This document shows, in pieces, positions 41,340 to 41,365 of a stretch of 41,365 nt of DNA. The translations under genes were made by a program, and so were the position numbers. Position 1 is the first letter of the stretch, and every line of letters starts with the position of its first letter. The stretch comes from an uncultured Alphaproteobacteria bacterium. GTDB lineage: Bacteria > Pseudomonadota > Alphaproteobacteria > RF32 > CAG-239. The stretch spans positions 1 through 41,365 of the forward strand of contig CALXVZ010000009.1 of the NCBI GenBank assembly GCA_944392235.1, read 5' to 3'. The notes under the pieces are model-generated. The model saw only the letters and a program-made list of their open reading frames with translations. It was not told where the DNA came from and ran no database searches.

Positions 41340-41365
41340 TGTCTTTTTCTTATAATTTTGATGAT
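41340..41365 (+). CDS. Gene start cut by the right edge
   Basis: An ATG with AAAGGAAAA 7-8 nt upstream opens a frame reading MSFSYNFD and on, which runs off the window. Too short to identify. It stands downstream of the tandem hairpins at 41218-41307. Confidence 0.5.

Noticed and set aside
1-41365. CRISPR arrays, tRNA or rRNA genes, transposases, phage genes
   Set aside because: No regularly spaced repeats, no tRNA or rRNA core sequences and no transposase or phage proteins were seen on either strand. The only integrase-like gene is the housekeeping xerC.

Overview
The window looks like chromosome from an AT-rich alphaproteobacterium, probably host-associated. G+C is about one third or less by eye. 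The lineage call rests on gene content and order. A SPOR-domain protein sits next to nagZ and a TatA-like gene. An EI-Ntr gene (ptsP) lies beside a RodZ-like gene and prfA. The SRP RNA stands just ahead of dnaX-ybaB-recR, and apaG lies near hslO. A tandem array of VirB6-like genes recalls the Rickettsiales rvh system. The exact order or family cannot be fixed from sequence reading alone.

Left part (about 1-16,700, all + strand): an accessory, secretion-like region in two transcription units. Unit 1 (212-9770) encodes a small lipoprotein, an alpha/beta-hydrolase-like protein without the nucleophile serine, a small membrane protein, and an array of VirB6/TrbL-type proteins. The array has three whole paralogues, one paralogue split into two complementary genes, and a fifth with a soluble C-terminal extension of about 440 residues. 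All carry an N-terminal export signal, and two of these look like lipoprotein signals. A strong hairpin terminator (9791-9825) follows. Unit 2 (9995-16675) encodes a double-HTH regulator with a degenerate S24-like tail, a 969-residue acidic protein, a small soluble protein, a compact secretin-like lipoprotein and a bitopic membrane protein. It ends at a bidirectional terminator (16691-16720). No VirB4, VirB11, VirD4 or VirB8/9/10 gene is in the window, so if this is a type IV secretion machine the rest lies elsewhere.

Right part (16,719-41,365): mostly housekeeping genes in short units on both strands. They are a TatA-like gene, nagZ and a SPOR gene; exonuclease III, an S41 protease and rpmG; xerC and a ferritin-like protein; rpe and a PhoB-type regulator; recR, ybaB, dnaX and SRP RNA; an LpoA-like lipoprotein, rsmI and yraN; truA, a Gfo/Idh/MocA oxidoreductase, prfA, a RodZ-like gene and ptsP; a stand-alone mannose-6-phosphate-isomerase-type cupin; apaG; a lipoprotein; hslO; recX; an NAD-dependent epimerase; and an outer-membrane barrel protein.

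The main points for a second look are: the VirB6 array with its split and lipoprotein members beside a secretin-like protein; two long A runs in dnaX just after domain III, where slippage in either direction meets an immediate stop (a possible gamma/tau switch); and a structured 220-nt leader upstream of the barrel gene in which an alternative pairing overlaps an intrinsic terminator.
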